NCBI GenBank assembly: GCA_964558715.1
Contig: CAZLFD010000039.1
Coordinates: forward strand, 1 to 14,621
Direction: 5' to 3'
Length of the DNA stretch: 14,621 nucleotides
Source of the DNA: JBGSOV01 sp964558715
GTDB lineage: Bacteria; Patescibacteriota; Gracilibacteria; CAIRYL01; GCA-016699755
The notes under the pieces were generated by a model, which saw only the letters and a list, made by a program, of their open reading frames with translations, did no database searches and was not told the origin of the DNA. Each line of letters starts with the position of its first letter. Position 1 is the first letter of the stretch. Of the stretch, positions 14,201 to 14,621 are shown piece after piece. The position numbers were made by a program, and so were the translations under genes.

Positions 14201-14453
14201 AGAGAGAGGCTAAGGTTTTAAGTTCGATCGCCTCGGTCGCTTCATGGGTGAGAAAGAGAATATTGCGCGTATCGACAAAGGGCTTCGCGTTTGTGAGAAA
14301 ATGCGCGAGGAGGCTTAATTTGGCGGAAGAATTCGCCAAGCCGGAAAAAGATGACTTCTTCGGTAATGAAGCAGCCAGCGAATTAAAAAACTCGCGGGAA
14401 GAAAACAAAGACGAAAACACTGACAAAGAAGAAGGAAAACGGAATAAGCACAA
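11229..14453 (-). CDS. mfd: Transcription-repair coupling factor Mfd
   Basis: Mfd pushes RNA polymerase off DNA lesions with its ATPase motor and recruits UvrA for nucleotide excision repair. The 1074-residue product is near the usual length (about 1150). The UvrB-like N-terminal part includes RRSGDVIDVFP (184-194). The RNA-polymerase-interacting CarD-like domain lies at about 400-460 (GDYVVHMDHGIGHFLGV). The helicase motor follows: Walker A GDVGFGKTE (556-564, Lys562), DEEQRFGV (657-664), LSATPIPRTL (682-691), STIIENGIDLPNAN (796-809) and QLRGRIGR (826-833). GAGDVLG (881-887) and the C-terminal regulatory domain (about 930-1060) close it. The start is a TTG at 14453, chosen because GGAGGAG stands 7 nt upstream and an in-frame stop lies a little further up. 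No UvrA or UvrB gene is in the window. Confidence 0.97.
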   Translation of the reverse strand: MCLFRFPSSLSVFSSLFSSREFFNSLAASLPKKSSFSGLANSSAKLSLLAHFLTNAKPFVDTRNILFLTHEATEAIELKTLASLFFDSEKYAIHLLPLKEGRDETCVEWMIDFAQAKNAEKKNIFLLSEADAQSVRFPSMEQLSNEQMIVKKGERIDPIELFNRLINMGFEVSPDVTLQKGQYRRSGDVIDVFPVGADQPFKIEIEFDEIKNIWSFSMRDKKILKSFSKLHIFPARMERVNKQFFELFGDTDLIVTDDVECLSDEFFSETPANVLRFTPFAESEEENHFQMRFLSVLKFYNIYDLLADFRSKLQKEYLVQVFTKRIDELTAILTEEKIPFSTEIDNKAESGIFLVDAAEVEVIPPSFQNPDQNILFLTDREIFQLRKGRKVKSVDKLNLEFLTSLKIGDYVVHMDHGIGHFLGVTEQAIDGHTREYLEIAYAGNDRLFVPVDQADKVSRFLCEEGSEPKLNRLGSVEWENVQKKVRKETEKIAKDLLALYAEREQARKSPFAVDSSRQNEFEKTFPYEETPGQMSAIQDVKSDMESKKPMDRLVCGDVGFGKTEIAMRAAFKAVEDQKQVALISPVTILAQQHFESFTKRMDEFGFRIEVLSRFKTAAEQKKILADIAKGKVDIVVGTHRLLQPDVKFHKLGLLVIDEEQRFGVKQKEKFKELRKNVDILTLSATPIPRTLNLALNKLRDISTITTPPPGRLPVITEVRKYSDRLVVDVINKELERNGQVYFLYNRVKTIESMAEKLRQLVPQARIVVGHGQLPANELEKRIMAFKKGEYDILVSSTIIENGIDLPNANSMIVMNAERFGLSQLYQLRGRIGRGKKQAFAYFLYQTQKLSIEAKKRLRAIVEASELGSGFQIAMRDLEIRGAGDVLGVNQSGTVNSVGVGHFLRLLNETIRKMKEGKQAESVDEEVANVVIELPVDAYIPSLYIADSKEKILAYQNLAAAQTLEDLKEIADDFNEEYGTPLREVRTLFKIIELRILARRANITGIRSLPVTRTDREIELIMGKKVGAEQIMNLLKHQEKWFVSSDRLKIQLRELGMDFMSEIKKALQYLVGGKK

Positions 14454-14460
14454 GAGAAAG

Positions 14461-14467
14461 CTCCTCC
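14461..14467 (-). promoter_or_regulatory. Shine-Dalgarno sequence deciding the TTG start of mfd
   Basis: GGAGGAG on the minus strand, 7 nt before the TTG at 14453. It is the only strong Shine-Dalgarno before a gene in this window and supports a non-ATG start. Confidence 0.55.
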
Positions 14468-14532
14468 GAAAAAAACCCTCCCCTCACCACAAAAAAACAC
14501 AACTTCCTGAAAAAACCATAGATTTCAAACAT

Positions 14533-14561
14533 ATCATGGCAAGATTCTACGCACGATGCAA
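14533..14561 (-). promoter_or_regulatory. Possible promoter for mfd
   Basis: On the minus strand TTGCAT (14561-14556), 17 bp, then CATGAT (14538-14533). The leader would be about 72 nt, longer than for the other genes, and the boxes match only in part. The remaining bases to the window end show no gene I can support. Confidence 0.3.
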
Positions 14562-14621
14562 GTGAAAATGGGACTAGACCAGAAATGAGTTGCTATTTGT
14601 TTTTTCGGTTCAAGAGAGCAA

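Noticed and set aside
14383..14532. Small minus-strand reading frame rich in Phe and Val ahead of mfd
   Set aside because: Its composition reflects the T-rich strand, it overlaps the mfd start, and the possible promoter -10 box lies next to its ATG.
1..14621. Recoding of UGA, tRNA or rRNA genes, CRISPR arrays, insertion sequences
   Set aside because: Genes end cleanly at UGA without in-frame internal UGA, and no cloverleaf, ribosomal RNA block, repeat-spacer array or transposase was seen on either strand.
14585..14621. Plus-strand frame open to the window end starting at an ATG
   Set aside because: Only about 12 codons are visible, with no convincing promoter or ribosome binding site; too short to support.

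Overview
The window looks like a chromosomal stretch from a small-genome, monoderm-type bacterium, most likely of the Candidate Phyla Radiation (Patescibacteria; a Peregrinibacteria-like lineage is my guess from gene content, not a proof). The reasons are compact, partly overlapping genes, almost no Shine-Dalgarno sequences, a CarS-type cytidylyltransferase inside a lipid operon, and an intergenic G/C-rich palindromic element. UGA is used as a normal stop (secD, pgsA and pgpA all end in TGA), so the Gracilibacteria/Absconditabacteria code, where UGA is glycine, does not apply.

Left part, plus strand. A possible tail of an upstream gene (1-63) is followed by a small secreted lipoprotein candidate (123-656), secD (763-2829, with an unusual insert of about 240 residues resembling parvulin modules), and an RNase HI-family gene (2885-3286). 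Next comes a tightly packed five-gene operon (3344-6354) read from a clear promoter at 3292-3320. It holds a YdjM-type membrane metal-dependent hydrolase, a PgsA-type CDP-alcohol phosphatidyltransferase, a CarS-type CDP-lipid synthase, phosphatidylglycerophosphatase A and an NAD(P)-dependent SDR. Taken together, the middle three can supply the steps from phosphatidate-like lipid to phosphatidylglycerol (CDP-lipid, then PGP, then PG).

Middle part. A short gene-free stretch (6355-6582) carries a minus-strand intrinsic terminator and a palindromic REP/MITE-like element of about 90 bp. On the minus strand lie glyA (6583-7848) and, upstream of it, two accessory-looking genes. One (7938-8897) has an HD domain with the full set of RelA/SpoT hydrolase residues. 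The other (8986-10569) is a large protein with a degenerate RelA/SpoT-synthetase-like region. Each has its own promoter, and a shared 9-bp box lies upstream of both. A divergent orphan gene (10773-11216) shares the promoter-proximal control region, which is rich in inverted repeats.

Right part. mfd (11229-14453, minus strand) encodes the transcription-repair coupling factor. It is the only gene here with a convincing Shine-Dalgarno sequence, in front of a TTG start.

The most interesting item is the split alarmone-type pair plus divergent orphan (7938-11216). Its architecture recalls RSH enzymes cut into two genes, or a toxic alarmone synthetase with its hydrolase antitoxin, but the synthetase half is strongly diverged. 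Promoters over the window share a pattern: a TTGNNN -35 box, 16-18 bp, an A/T-rich or ACAAT-type -10 box, then usually a leader of roughly 15-25 nt with no ribosome binding site.
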